DNA of 64,000 nucleotides, taken from positions 186,001 to 250,000 of the forward strand of contig NZ_JAJAGO010000001.1 of assembly GCF_025165795.1 (NCBI RefSeq). The letters are read 5' to 3'. This DNA comes from Streptomyces gossypii (GTDB lineage Bacteria > Actinomycetota > Actinomycetes > Streptomycetales > Streptomycetaceae). The translations under genes and the position numbers were made by a program. The stretch's first letter is position 1. Each line of letters opens with the position of its first letter. Below are positions 1 through 7,777 of this stretch, piece by piece. The notes under the pieces were generated by a model that worked only from the letters and a program-made list of their open reading frames with translations, ran no database searches and was not told the DNA's origin.

Positions 1-1368
1 GCCCTCGACCGGGCCGTTGTCCTGGGCGATGCCGTGGAAGTAGGCGTCCTGGCCGGCCAGACTGTCGCAGGTCCTCCCGAGCTCGCCGGAGGTCATCGCC
101 TGGGCGCGCACCCGCAGGCTGTCGCTGCAGGTGTGCTCGACGGGCAGCACCTCCTTCTCCAGGCGCTCCTGGAGGTTGCAGGTGTCGTAGTAGCTGCAGT
201 TCCGCTGGTCGTAGTAGCCCGTCATCTCGGCGATACCGACCCACAGGGTCGCGGTGTCGCCGGTGATGGAGCTCTGGTTGAGCAGGTCCAGGGCCTGCGG
301 CCGGACGTGTTCACGCAGCGCGTCGTGCTGGAGGAACCGGGCCAGTTCACGGCCCGCGTTGGAGGTGAGGTAGCTCTGGTCGCCGCCCAGCAGGTCGCCG
401 TGCTCGGTGGCGAAGCCGTGCAGGGTGTCCAGGACGCTGGGGTCGGAGGTGACCGCGCTCACGAACTCCGGCACCTGGTGGCCGCGGAAGAGCACGGTGT
501 AGACGTTGTTGACGGCGGTGAGCATCCACCACGACGAGTCGTACGAGCTGTCGTATCCGTCCAGCATGCGCTTGACGACGGACAGGTAGCGCGCGTTCTG
601 CTCGGCGCTGTCGATCAGGATGACGGCCTCGGCGAGCGTCTCCCCGTTGGCGTCCGTGACGTCACCGGAGCGGGGTGAGCCGAAGAAGGCGTCGAGCCCG
701 CCCCGGACGGCGCTCCTCAGTGCGCGGCCGTACTCGCCGACATCGGGCTCGTTGTACCAGTGCACGTAGTAGCCGGCACGCAGGTACAGCACCAGCTGCG
801 GCATCCCGGTGGAACCATCGCCGGGGTAGGCCGCGGAGCCGTCGCGCATCGCGTTGGCGACCGTGACCATCTGCTTCTCGCGGAAGGCGTAGTACGCGTC
901 GCCGCCGGTGAGGTTGAAGAGCGTGTTGACGCAGGCCGTCGGGGACTTCTTTATCTGCCTGACCAGTTCCCTGCCTGTCCGGCTTGTGAAGTCGCTGACG
1001 TTGCAGTCGGCCGCGCCCGCCTTCGCCTTCCCCTGCGTGCCCTTGGCGGCCTTCATGGACGGACGCTTGCGCGCCTCCGGCACCACGGGCGAGTCGTAGT
1101 CCTGCTTGAGCGCGTCCTTGCTGGAGGTCAGCGGTGCGCGCGCGTGGACTTTCAGGGCTTTCTCCCGGACATGTTCCGGGTCGCCGGCGGGTGCCTGCAG
1201 GGCAGCCTGCGGGGGCAGTCCTGCAGGCGTCTCGCGCGCGGATTCCGGCGCCGCGTCGGTACGGGGTGCGGCGAAGCCGGGCCCCGAGAGAACGCCTCCG
1301 CCCAATGCGAGCGCCAGTGCCAGCACCCACGTTCTCGTCACCGATTGTCTTATTCTTCTCGTCCTCAC
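1..1368 (-). CDS. Microbial collagenase (peptidase M9), N-terminal part, runs off the window
   Basis: The window holds 456 codons and the 3' part lies beyond position 1. The GTG start at 1368 has GGGAGG about eight bases upstream. The protein opens with an Arg-rich n-region and a hydrophobic stretch ending near Ala-Ala-Pro, a Sec-type signal peptide. The rest matches the M9N activator domain of secreted collagenases: a segment with DCNVSDFTSRTG, then NTLFNLTGGDAYYAFREKQM, and near the window edge MTGYYDQRNCSYYDTC. The zinc-binding HExxH catalytic segment of this family lies further downstream and is not visible. The inferred role is extracellular degradation of collagen or gelatin. Family assignment is confident; activity cannot be judged without the missing part. 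Confidence 0.88.
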   Translation of the reverse strand, partial: MRTRRIRQSVTRTWVLALALALGGGVLSGPGFAAPRTDAAPESARETPAGLPPQAALQAPAGDPEHVREKALKVHARAPLTSSKDALKQDYDSPVVPEARKRPSMKAAKGTQGKAKAGAADCNVSDFTSRTGRELVRQIKKSPTACVNTLFNLTGGDAYYAFREKQMVTVANAMRDGSAAYPGDGSTGMPQLVLYLRAGYYVHWYNEPDVGEYGRALRSAVRGGLDAFFGSPRSGDVTDANGETLAEAVILIDSAEQNARYLSVVKRMLDGYDSSYDSSWWMLTAVNNVYTVLFRGHQVPEFVSAVTSDPSVLDTLHGFATEHGDLLGGDQSYLTSNAGRELARFLQHDALREHVRPQALDLLNQSSITGDTATLWVGIAEMTGYYDQRNCSYYDTCNLQERLEKEVLPVEHTCSDSLRVRAQAMTSGELGRTCDSLAGQDAYFHGIAQDNGPVEG

Positions 1369-1704
1369 CAGCCGCCTCCCAGCGGAATGCGTGGCCGCGC
1401 GCGGCGCAGCCGACGTGGGGGTTCTGTGCACCCGGCCCGGAGTCAGGGCAAAGACCACGCCCCGAGCTTTGACATGGACACGGTGTGCACCATGCGACAT
1501 GTACAATGGCACACGTCACATGGTTTCGGAACCGGACCGGCAGGATTGTCTTTTCCCCACGGTTCACGGGCCGTTCAGCGGTGGGTGACCGGCCGCCCCG
1601 GCCTCCGGGCGGGCCGCGGAGTACCGTGCGCGGCCCGCCCTGCCCTCGTGTGCGATCCGACGGGCGGCGCGAACAGCCAGGGCACCGGCGTCAGATGGCG
1701 GCCG
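1369..1704. other. Intergenic region between collagenase and lipoprotein genes
   Basis: No gene is visible here. It holds the collagenase promoter region and, at 1607-1640, the terminator hairpin of the lipoprotein gene. No clear -35/-10 pair was recognised. Confidence 0.5.
1607..1640 (-). terminator. Hairpin terminator of the lipoprotein gene
   Basis: The arms GGGCGGGCCGCG and CGCGGCCCGCCC pair perfectly over 12 bp around a 10-base loop, 65 bases past the stop codon. There is no T tract, as is common in Streptomyces terminators. Confidence 0.7.
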
Positions 1705-2472
1705 TCACTTGATGGTGGCCGTCCACGTCGGGTCCTCCATGCTCCAGTTCTCGCTGCCCTCGGCCGTGTGGCCGATGATGACGAGGACCTTCTTCCCGTA
1801 CTTGTCGTCGATCGCGTACTCCGCGGTCTTCTCCGTCTTCACACCGGGGGCGAGGCGTCCGGTCATCTGCTTGGAGCCGGCCTCGACATAGAGGTCGCGG
1901 ACATCGCCGCCGTTGGTGGCACCTTGGACGGTGAGGTAGAGGTCATCGATGTCGATCGGCTTCTTGCTGCCGTTGTCGATACTGATGGTGGCGCGGAAAG
2001 CGGTCTGGCCCGCTTCCGGCTTGTCGTCGTACTCCCCGTACTGCGTGATCGGGGAGAGGCTCTGCACGCTGACGCTCACGTCGTCGGGGTAGGTGTAGAC
2101 CTCGCCCGCCTTCAGTTCGGTCGCCTGGCCGCTCCCGGCGTCCTCGTCCCCGGGCTTCTTCTCCCCGGTTTCGAGCTTGTCCGCGCCGACGGTCACCTCG
2201 TCCTTGACGACCTCCTCCATCATGTCCTCGAGCTCCGCGTCGGTGAGGCCCTTGCAGGCGTCCGGCGTCTCCGTGGGCTGCGGAGCGTCGGGGTTCTTCT
2301 CCACCTGTTCGTACGCGGCCTTGATCTCCTTCTTGCAGGAGCCCTGGGACGCGCTCTTCGTGCCGCCTTCCCCGTCGCTCCCGCACGCGGCGGTGAACGC
2401 GAGGGCGACGGTGGCGCCGAGGGCTGCCACCACGCGGATGGGTCTGTGCTGGGTCTTGATGAGCGGGTACAT
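1705..2472 (-). CDS. Secreted lipoprotein with a DUF4352-like domain
   Basis: A 255-residue protein. The start at 2472 (MYPLIKTQ) follows GAAGGA at good spacing; in-frame codons further upstream lack a ribosome site and would bury the signal. The N-terminus is a lipoprotein signal with hydrophobic core and a LAFTAAC box at about residues 19-25, so the mature protein should carry a lipid on Cys and sit on the outer face of the membrane. The middle (about 30-75) is charged with conserved-looking Cys residues, and the C-terminal ~130 residues resemble the immunoglobulin-like DUF4352 fold of actinobacterial lipoproteins. Its function is unknown. It lies upstream of the collagenase in the same orientation but is separated by a terminator. 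Confidence 0.72.
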   Translation of the reverse strand: MYPLIKTQHRPIRVVAALGATVALAFTAACGSDGEGGTKSASQGSCKKEIKAAYEQVEKNPDAPQPTETPDACKGLTDAELEDMMEEVVKDEVTVGADKLETGEKKPGDEDAGSGQATELKAGEVYTYPDDVSVSVQSLSPITQYGEYDDKPEAGQTAFRATISIDNGSKKPIDIDDLYLTVQGATNGGDVRDLYVEAGSKQMTGRLAPGVKTEKTAEYAIDDKYGKKVLVIIGHTAEGSENWSMEDPTWTATIK

Positions 2473-2668
2473 GTGCCGTTCCTTCAGGGGGTGTGTGCGG
2501 GGGGGGCGCTCACACGACCGGCGACCACCCCTGAAGGTTGTATGAGATTGCGGTTCTCCCCGCCACTGTGGGATTTGTCCCACTACCCACAGTGCCCCGG
2601 CGGTGCGTCCCGGTCGCGCCGTCAAATATTCCGTGTGGTGCCGCCGGTGGAGGGTGCAGACTCGCTCC

Positions 2669-3286
2669 ATGGCGGACATGCGAGCGTTCCAGGACGCGGT
2701 CAACGGCTGGGCGGCCGGCGGCCCCGGCGGGCCGGCGAGTGAACTGGCTGTGCGGCTCGGGGTGCGGACGGCGGTACTGCTGGAAGGCCCCAGCGATCTC
2801 GCGGCCGTTGAGGCACTGGCAGCACTGCGTGGCCGGGACCTGGCCGCCGAGAGGGTGTGCGTCCTGCCGATGGGCGGGGCGATGAGCGTCGGCCGCTACG
2901 CCGACCTCCTCGGGCCGCCCGGCCTTGGCCTGCGTCTGGCGGGACTGTGCGACAAGGGCGAGCAGCCCTTCTACGACCGCGGCCTGAAACGGGCACGGGC
3001 GCCGCACCAGTACATCTTCGTGTGCGTGGCGGACCTGGAGGACGAGCTCATCCGCGCACTGGGCACGGAAAGGGTCGAGGAGGTCGTCCAGGCCGAGGGC
3101 GACCTGCGCGCCTGGCGGATCTTCCTGCGCCAGCCCGCGCAGCACGGACGGCCCCGGGAGCAGCAGTTGCGGCGTTTCCTCGGCACGAAGAAGGGCCGGA
3201 AGATCCGCTACGGCCGGCTCCTCGTCGAGGCCCTCGCCCCCGGTCAGGTACCGGCCCCGCTCGACGACCTCCTCGCCAGCCTGTGA
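2669..3286 (+). CDS. TOPRIM-domain protein related to OLD-family nucleases
   Basis: A 205-residue protein beginning at ATG 2669, with a second possible start at 2678; GGAGG lies about 14 bases upstream of the first. The segment VLLEGPSDLAAVEALAALRG is the Glu-containing first motif of the TOPRIM fold, and VADLEDELIRALG supplies the DxE-like acidic pair. This pattern is found in stand-alone TOPRIM proteins often labelled ATP-dependent endonuclease. The ABC-type ATPase half of true OLD proteins is absent, so this is the small single-domain type. A nucleic-acid or nucleotidyl-transfer role is inferred. It is divergent from the lipoprotein gene and has no partner gene in the window. Confidence 0.68.
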   Translation: MADMRAFQDAVNGWAAGGPGGPASELAVRLGVRTAVLLEGPSDLAAVEALAALRGRDLAAERVCVLPMGGAMSVGRYADLLGPPGLGLRLAGLCDKGEQPFYDRGLKRARAPHQYIFVCVADLEDELIRALGTERVEEVVQAEGDLRAWRIFLRQPAQHGRPREQQLRRFLGTKKGRKIRYGRLLVEALAPGQVPAPLDDLLASL

Positions 3287-3386
3287 CCGACGGCGACCTC
3301 CCCGGCCGACGGCGCGAAGGAAGCACGTCACCGCCGCTTCGGGCGCTCCGACGCACCGACCTCCGGGCCGGGTAGCCGGGTAGCGG

Positions 3387-3414
3387 AGCCGGGTCACGTT
3401 GCCGTGACCCGGCT
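3387..3414 (+). terminator. Hairpin terminator downstream of the TOPRIM gene
   Basis: AGCCGGGTCACG and CGTGACCCGGCT form a perfect 12-bp stem closed by a four-base loop TTGC, 100 bases past the TOPRIM stop. Confidence 0.75.
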
Positions 3415-3451
3415 TGCCTGACGCCAGGTGGTAACGCTACAGGCCGGTCAC

Positions 3452-3485
3452 ATTCGACACATGCCTATATTGACATATATCGAAT
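3452..3485 (+). promoter_or_regulatory. Operator-like inverted repeat, distal site of the arsenical unit
   Basis: ATTCGACACATG and CATATATCGAAT are inverted with 10 of 12 positions matching and 10 bases between them. The right half contains TTGACATATATCGAA (3470-3484), which could also serve as a -35 box. AT-rich elements like this stand out sharply from the local sequence, and ArsR/SmtB repressors are known to bind such repeats. No arsR gene is present nearby. Confidence 0.5.
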
Positions 3486-3683
3486 CAAAGGCCAGGGAGC
3501 GTTCGAGTCCTCCCCGAATATCCGGTCGGAGCCCTGCGGCAGCCGGAGCCTCGCGGACGTAAGCCGCGAGGGAAGGGACGACGCAATCGGCATCCCGGCC
3601 CACGCCGCGCAGTGCGTGCTGGATGCGAAGGATCGATCGGGATGCTCCATGATCCGATTCCTCTATTTTGATGAACGTCTATG
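3486..3683. other. Spacer between the two operator-like repeats
   Basis: Nearly 200 bases with no credible gene. The short minus-strand frame at 3465-3650 lacks a ribosome site and familiar composition. The spacer could be what is left of a deleted regulator gene, but no recognisable ArsR sequence survives. Confidence 0.3.
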
Positions 3684-3712
3684 TTGACACATATCGAAAC
3701 AGGTGCAATGCT
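3684..3712 (+). promoter_or_regulatory. Proximal promoter/operator of the arsenical unit
   Basis: TTGACACATATCGAAA (3684-3699) repeats 13 of 15 bases of the distal TTGACATATATCGAA. TTGACA at 3684-3689 with AATGCT 17 bases further makes a plausible promoter, about 45 bases before the arsO start. A third half-site, ATGTCGAAA, lies at 3732-3740. Occupancy by an ArsR-type repressor would block the -35 box. Confidence 0.5.
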
Positions 3713-3757
3713 GGTTGCAAGCCATCGACGGATGTCGAAATAAAGTGGGGAGTCACC

Positions 3758-5113
3758 ATGAACGCGCCCACCACCGCCCTGCCCACCGTGGTGATCGGAG
3801 CCGGGCCCGTCGGCCTAGCCGCCGCCGCCCAGCTCGTCGAGCGGGGCATTGAGCCGCTGGTCCTGGAGGCCGGAACCGCCGCCGGCAACGCGGTGCGCGA
3901 GTGGTCGCACGTACGCCTCTTCTCCCCCTGGGCCGAGGTCGTCGACCCCGCCGCCGAGAAGCTCCTGGCTCCCACCGGCTGGGTGAAGCCGGACGGCGCG
4001 ACCTACCCCACCGGCGGTGACTGGGCCGAGAAGTACCTGCAGCCGCTTGCCGACGTACTGGGTGACAGGGTCCGCTTCAGCGCAACGGCGACCGGCGTCT
4101 CCCGCCAGGGCCGCGACCGCGTCGTCGACGCCGACCGCGACCAGCAGCCCTTCACCGTCCACATCCAAAACGCCGACGGCGCCGAGCAGCGCATCACCGC
4201 CCACGCGGTCATCGACGCCTCCGGCACCTGGTCCACCCCCAGCCCGATCGGCGGCGACGGCCTGCCCGCTCTTGGCGAGCGCACGGCGGGTGAGCGCATC
4301 TCCTATCGCGTGCCCGACCTCAAGGACCCAGCCGTCCGGGCTCGTTACGCGGGCAAGCGCACCGCCGTCATCGGCTCCGGCGCCTCCGCGTTCACCGCAC
4401 TCGCCTACCTGGCCGACCTCGCCAAGGCGACTCAGGAAACTCAGGCGATCTGGGTCCTGCGGCGCGGCATCAGCGGTGCGACCTTCGGCGGCGGCGAGGC
4501 CGACCAGCTACCCGCCCGTGGCGCGCTGGGGCTTGCGGCCAAGGCTGCCGTGGACGACGGCCACGCCGACGCCATCACCGGCTTCCGTACCGACGCCGTC
4601 GAGAAGAGCGGCGAGCGGCTGGTGCTCGTAGCCGAGGACGGCCGCCGCCTCGACCCCGTCGACGAGGTCATCGTTCTGACCGGCTTCCGCCCCGACCTCT
4701 CCTTCCTGAACGAGTTGCGGCTCGGTCTCGACGAGCGCCTCCAGTCCCCGGCCGAGCTGGCTCCGCTGATCGACCCCAACCAGCACTCCTGCGGCACCGT
4801 CTATCCGCACGGCGTCAAGGAGCTGTCCCACCCGGAGCAGAACGTCTACCTGGTCGGCATGAAGAGCTACGGCCGCGCCCCGACTTTCCTAGCCATGACC
4901 GGTTACGAGCAGGTCCGCTCCATCGCCGCATCGCTGGCGGGCGACCAGGAAGCCGCCGAGCGCGTCGAGCTGACTCTCCCGGAGACCGGGGTCTGCGGCG
5001 GCGCCGGGCTCTTCGACGAACCAGCCGGTGCGGAAGAGTCCGGCGGCTGCTGCGCGGCCCCGGCCACTCTGCAGATCGGCATCGCAGCCCCCGCCACCAC
5101 CGGCGGCTGCTGA
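3758..5113 (+). CDS. arsO: ArsO-like flavin-containing monooxygenase of the arsenical unit
   Basis: A 451-residue flavoprotein. ATG 3758 is preceded by GGGGAG. An N-terminal FAD-binding Rossmann motif (VVIGAGPVGLAA, about residues 10-21) is followed by a second dinucleotide motif (AVIGSGASAFTA, about 206-217), the layout of class B flavin monooxygenases. The ATG-like LTGFRPD segment follows near 310. It resembles ArsO proteins encoded in Streptomyces arsenic clusters; the exact reaction of ArsO is poorly defined. The C-terminus is unusual, with cysteines at 413, 431-432 and the very last residue 451 in a Gly/Ala-rich tail. It is followed after 34 bases by arsI, so the two are probably co-transcribed. 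No arsC, acr3 or arsR is in the window. Confidence 0.78.
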   Translation: MNAPTTALPTVVIGAGPVGLAAAAQLVERGIEPLVLEAGTAAGNAVREWSHVRLFSPWAEVVDPAAEKLLAPTGWVKPDGATYPTGGDWAEKYLQPLADVLGDRVRFSATATGVSRQGRDRVVDADRDQQPFTVHIQNADGAEQRITAHAVIDASGTWSTPSPIGGDGLPALGERTAGERISYRVPDLKDPAVRARYAGKRTAVIGSGASAFTALAYLADLAKATQETQAIWVLRRGISGATFGGGEADQLPARGALGLAAKAAVDDGHADAITGFRTDAVEKSGERLVLVAEDGRRLDPVDEVIVLTGFRPDLSFLNELRLGLDERLQSPAELAPLIDPNQHSCGTVYPHGVKELSHPEQNVYLVGMKSYGRAPTFLAMTGYEQVRSIAASLAGDQEAAERVELTLPETGVCGGAGLFDEPAGAEESGGCCAAPATLQIGIAAPATTGGC

Positions 5114-5147
5114 CCACTCAGTCCACCGTCTCAGCAGGAGGTTCGCC

Positions 5148-5603
5148 ATGTCCCGTCTACAGCTCGCCCTGCGCGTCCCCAACCTTCAAGCTTCGATCGC
5201 CTTCTACAGCAAGCTCTTCGACACTGAACCCGCCAAACTCCGCGACGGCTACGCCAACTTCGCTATCGCCGATCCACCACTCAAGCTCGTCCTTGTCGAA
5301 GGCACCGCAGGCCAGGACACCCGAATGGATCACCTCGGCATCGAAGTCGAGACCACCGAGGTCGTCCACGCCGCCACCTCCCGCCTGGCGAACGCAGGTC
5401 TGGCCACCGATGTGGAGAACGACACCACCTGTTGCTACGCCCTCCAGGACAAGGTCTGGGTCCATGGCCCCGGCCAGGAACCCTGGGAGGTCTACGTCGT
5501 CAAGGCCGACGCCGAGAGCCTGGCCAAGCAGCAAGGCAGCACGTGTTGTGCCGGTGCCGATACCAGCGTGGCAGAACCGGTCGCCACCGGCGGCTGCTGC
5601 TGA
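5148..5603 (+). CDS. arsI: ArsI-type C-As lyase (CadI family, vicinal-oxygen-chelate fold)
   Basis: A 151-residue protein with AGGAGG just upstream of ATG 5148. It has the glyoxalase/dioxygenase fold with the ArsI signature: a vicinal Cys pair in TTCCYA (Cys95-Cys96) that binds trivalent organoarsenicals, and candidate Fe(II) ligands Gln5, His62 and Glu114, the set described for actinobacterial ArsI. Such enzymes use oxygen to split the C-As bond of methylarsenite and similar compounds. The closest alternative label is cadmium-inducible protein CadI, the same family. After the catalytic domain there is a tail of about 30 residues with further Cys pairs at 133-134 and 150-151, the last two residues. 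A strong hairpin follows. Confidence 0.85.
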   Translation: MSRLQLALRVPNLQASIAFYSKLFDTEPAKLRDGYANFAIADPPLKLVLVEGTAGQDTRMDHLGIEVETTEVVHAATSRLANAGLATDVENDTTCCYALQDKVWVHGPGQEPWEVYVVKADAESLAKQQGSTCCAGADTSVAEPVATGGCC

Positions 5604-5629
5604 ACCGACGATGACCGAGTTGCACAGTA

Positions 5630-5670
5630 GCGGGGCCGCGTCCGGGGCAAGTGCCCGGTCGCGGCCCCGC
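5630..5670 (+). terminator. Terminator of the arsO-arsI unit
   Basis: GCGGGGCCGCG at 5630-5640 pairs fully with CGCGGCCCCGC at 5660-5670, and the interior CCGGGGCA/TGCCCGG extends the hairpin. It lies 27 bases after arsI. Confidence 0.8.
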
Positions 5671-5703
5671 GCCGTGCTGCCCGCTCCATGCTCGCCGAGC
5701 CGG

Positions 5704-5820
5704 GAGGAAGCCGAGTGGGCGGCGGACCGTGCGCAGTCCGATGAACACGAACTCGCGCTGCCGCTGATACCGAAGTCGTACCAGCGCATGGGGTGCTTCC
5801 CGAAGCTGGCGGATCCCTGA
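5704..5820 (+). pseudogene. Possible decayed coding fragment
   Basis: One frame reads EEAEWAADRAQ, then LALPLIPKSYQRMGCF and PKLADP before a stop at 5820. It looks protein-like and may be the remnant of a transposase or another mobile gene, but it has no ribosome site or start and its upstream part runs through the arsI terminator. The assignment is a guess. Confidence 0.2.
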
Positions 5821-5941
5821 GATGGTTGTGGAGCCACCCTCTGGCCGACCGCCACATGAACCGCCCCTTCAGCATCCTCGGACTACCTCATGGATCTTGA
5901 AACAGCCGTGGCAGCGGAGGAGTCTGTCAAAGCGATCGGAA

Positions 5942-6292
5942 TTATGGCGCCCGAAACGTGTGGGTGTGGTTCGTGCTGGCGGCGACGAACTCGTGCATGA
6001 GAATCGTCCGTGAACTCGTGTCCGCAACATTCGAGCACCATTCGAATGCGCGGACGGGAACCAGTTCCTGGAAGCGGTCACTCCATTCCAGGCCGTCGTC
6101 CGAGTGCGCGTAGGCGTACCAGATCGGGTTGACACCGTGGGGGTCACCCGCGAAAACGACGGCCGTCTGTCCGGGCTGGATCTTCCACCAGCCGGCCTTG
6201 AGCCAGTTCCCCCCGTCCGGGCAGTTCGGGCGGTACCGCTCGTACATGGCCCAGATGGGCCGGCTGTAGTCGTTCCTGAAGATCAGAGCCAT
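5942..6292 (-). CDS. DUF1036 family protein
   Basis: A 116-residue protein. ATG 6292 is preceded by GGAAAGGA at about ten bases. The sequence shows the DUF1036 pattern: FRNDYSRPIWAMYERYRP, then CPDGGNWLKAGWWKIQPGQ, then WYAYA. These domains are small beta-rich modules of unknown function found in secreted and cytoplasmic proteins; this one has no signal peptide. It sits 32 bases downstream of the 70-residue gene in the same orientation, so both are likely on one transcript, divergent from the trypsin-like protease gene. The domain call is firm; the role is unknown. Confidence 0.75.
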   Translation of the reverse strand: MALIFRNDYSRPIWAMYERYRPNCPDGGNWLKAGWWKIQPGQTAVVFAGDPHGVNPIWYAYAHSDDGLEWSDRFQELVPVRAFEWCSNVADTSSRTILMHEFVAASTNHTHTFRAP

Positions 6293-6324
6293 GGCTGCGA
6301 TACGTCCTTTCCTCGCCCTGCCCG

Positions 6325-6537
6325 CTACTCGGAGGACTCCGGCGGCCTGCGGGCTGCCGGACTGCCGTCTGCCCGCAGGGGGACCGGCGGTCCGGCGGCG
6401 GGACGGTACTCGCTGGCACTCTCCTCGGGCGCGGAGGCGGCGGCCGCCTCGGCTCTCTCGTAGGACAGTGCGCGGTCCAGCGCCTCCTCGTCCGTGTCGG
6501 AAGTGGGGTCAGCGCCGGCAGAATTCTCCTGGCCCAT
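6325..6537 (-). CDS. Small acidic, Ala/Pro-rich hypothetical protein
   Basis: A 70-residue protein beginning MGQENSAGADPTSD. ATG 6537 has GGAG seven bases upstream, which supports translation. It is rich in Asp, Glu, Ala and Pro, lacks hydrophobic segments, and is probably disordered. No family was recognised. It precedes the DUF1036 gene in the same direction and shares its upstream region (6538-6765) with the divergent protease gene. A partner or regulatory role is possible but not shown. Confidence 0.55.
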   Translation of the reverse strand: MGQENSAGADPTSDTDEEALDRALSYERAEAAAASAPEESASEYRPAAGPPVPLRADGSPAARRPPESSE

Positions 6538-6765
6538 GGGCTCGCTCCAATTGCCGTTGAATACCCCTGGTTCCTTCCCTCGCGTGAAGACCGGCGAAAC
6601 ACCGGAACAGCAATACTGCCCGATCGGCGCACAGCACTCTTCCCAAGTGACGGAAAGGGCCGGACGTGTAATTCTCGGCGACTTATTGCCCGTCGTACGC
6701 CCTCCGCCCTCCCCTATCCCTAATGTGTGTCTGCACGCTTCCCTTCACCGAAAGGACAGGTGGAA

Positions 6766-7752
6766 ATGTCCGAGCCGATTCCGCCGGAGAATTGGGGTTC
6801 GACCCTCGAACCCATGGCGTCCGCGCAGGAGGCCACCGAGCACACATTCCCGCCCCGCCCCGAGGTGGTCGTCGTCTCCGAGGCCGACCTCGCCGGACGG
6901 CCCGAGGGGCAGAGCGGGAACGAGCCCTACCGGCCCGAGGGCGCACCACTGCGCGCGCTCCCGCAGCTGCTGCGACCGGAGGGGGCCAGGGCCCCGCTGT
7001 GGAGGCGGGCCCCGGGGGCGCAGGACGAGAGGGGCGAGCCGACCACGGTCTTCCTGCCGGACACCCGCACAGTGATCTACGACACGAGCTACCCCTGGCG
7101 GACCTGCGGACGCGTCGTCGTTCCCGGCGGCTCGGGATCGGGCGTCATGGTGGGGCGCCGTCACATGGTCACCGCGAGCCATGTGGTGCCCTGGCGCGCG
7201 GACGGCAGTGCCGACTGGATGACCTTCACTCCGATGCAGTACGACACGAGCGCTCCGTTCGGGTCCGCCCATGTCACCCGCATCTACTTCTGGCAGCGGG
7301 TGAACGGTGCGGATGGCATCTCGTCCAACGAGGCCGCCTTCGACTACGCGGTCTGCGTGCTGAGCAACCCGCTCGGGGATACCACCGGATGGATGGGCAG
7401 CGCACACGACTACGTGTCCGCCTGGAACGGCCGGGCGTACTGGTCGCACATCGGCTACCCGGGCGACATCGGTTCAAGTCTCCGGCCGGTCTACACCGCG
7501 AACGGCGTCATGGACAGTGCGGTCAACGAGACCTTCGCGGGGCGGAACGGACTGCGGGTCATGCACCGCAACGACATCTTCCCCGGCCAGTCCGGCGGCC
7601 CGTACTTCGGCTGGTGGACCGGCGAGGTCGGCCCGCACGTGGTCGCCGAGCAGAGCGCCGAGAACTGGGGCATGGCGGGCGGCCCGAACGCCGCGGGAGG
7701 CGGGTCCGCGCTGAGGGAACTAGTCGCCCACGCGCGCACGGTCGAACCCTGA
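6766..7752 (+). CDS. Trypsin-like serine protease without an export signal
   Basis: A 328-residue protein. AAGGACAGG precedes ATG 6766. Residues 1-93 form a Pro-rich segment beginning MSEPIPPENW and ending APLWRR..DERGEPT. The rest is a chymotrypsin-fold peptidase with candidate triad His139 (TASHVV), Asp193 (AFDYAV) and Ser276 (PGQSGGPY). There is no signal peptide or membrane segment, so it should act in the cytoplasm or leave by a non-classical route. The N-terminal segment is matched almost end to end by the separate gene at 7778-8062, which lies tail to tail 25 bases downstream. Peptidase assignment is strong; substrates and activation are unknown. Confidence 0.85.
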   Translation: MSEPIPPENWGSTLEPMASAQEATEHTFPPRPEVVVVSEADLAGRPEGQSGNEPYRPEGAPLRALPQLLRPEGARAPLWRRAPGAQDERGEPTTVFLPDTRTVIYDTSYPWRTCGRVVVPGGSGSGVMVGRRHMVTASHVVPWRADGSADWMTFTPMQYDTSAPFGSAHVTRIYFWQRVNGADGISSNEAAFDYAVCVLSNPLGDTTGWMGSAHDYVSAWNGRAYWSHIGYPGDIGSSLRPVYTANGVMDSAVNETFAGRNGLRVMHRNDIFPGQSGGPYFGWWTGEVGPHVVAEQSAENWGMAGGPNAAGGGSALRELVAHARTVEP

Positions 7753-7777
7753 TCCCTCACTCCTGTTCAGGGAGCCG

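Noticed and set aside
760..2742. Very long plus-strand open frame opposite the collagenase and lipoprotein genes
   Set aside because: It is antisense to two recognisable genes, lacks a ribosome site and has the Arg/Val/Gly composition typical of shadow frames in high-GC DNA.
3498..3525. tRNA-like GTTCGAGTCC sequence
   Set aside because: The bases around it do not form a 5-bp T stem with a 7-base loop, and there is no D arm or acceptor.
3465..3650. 61-residue minus-strand frame between the ars operator-like repeats
   Set aside because: No ribosome site and no resemblance to ArsR or any family; starts and ends within the repeats.
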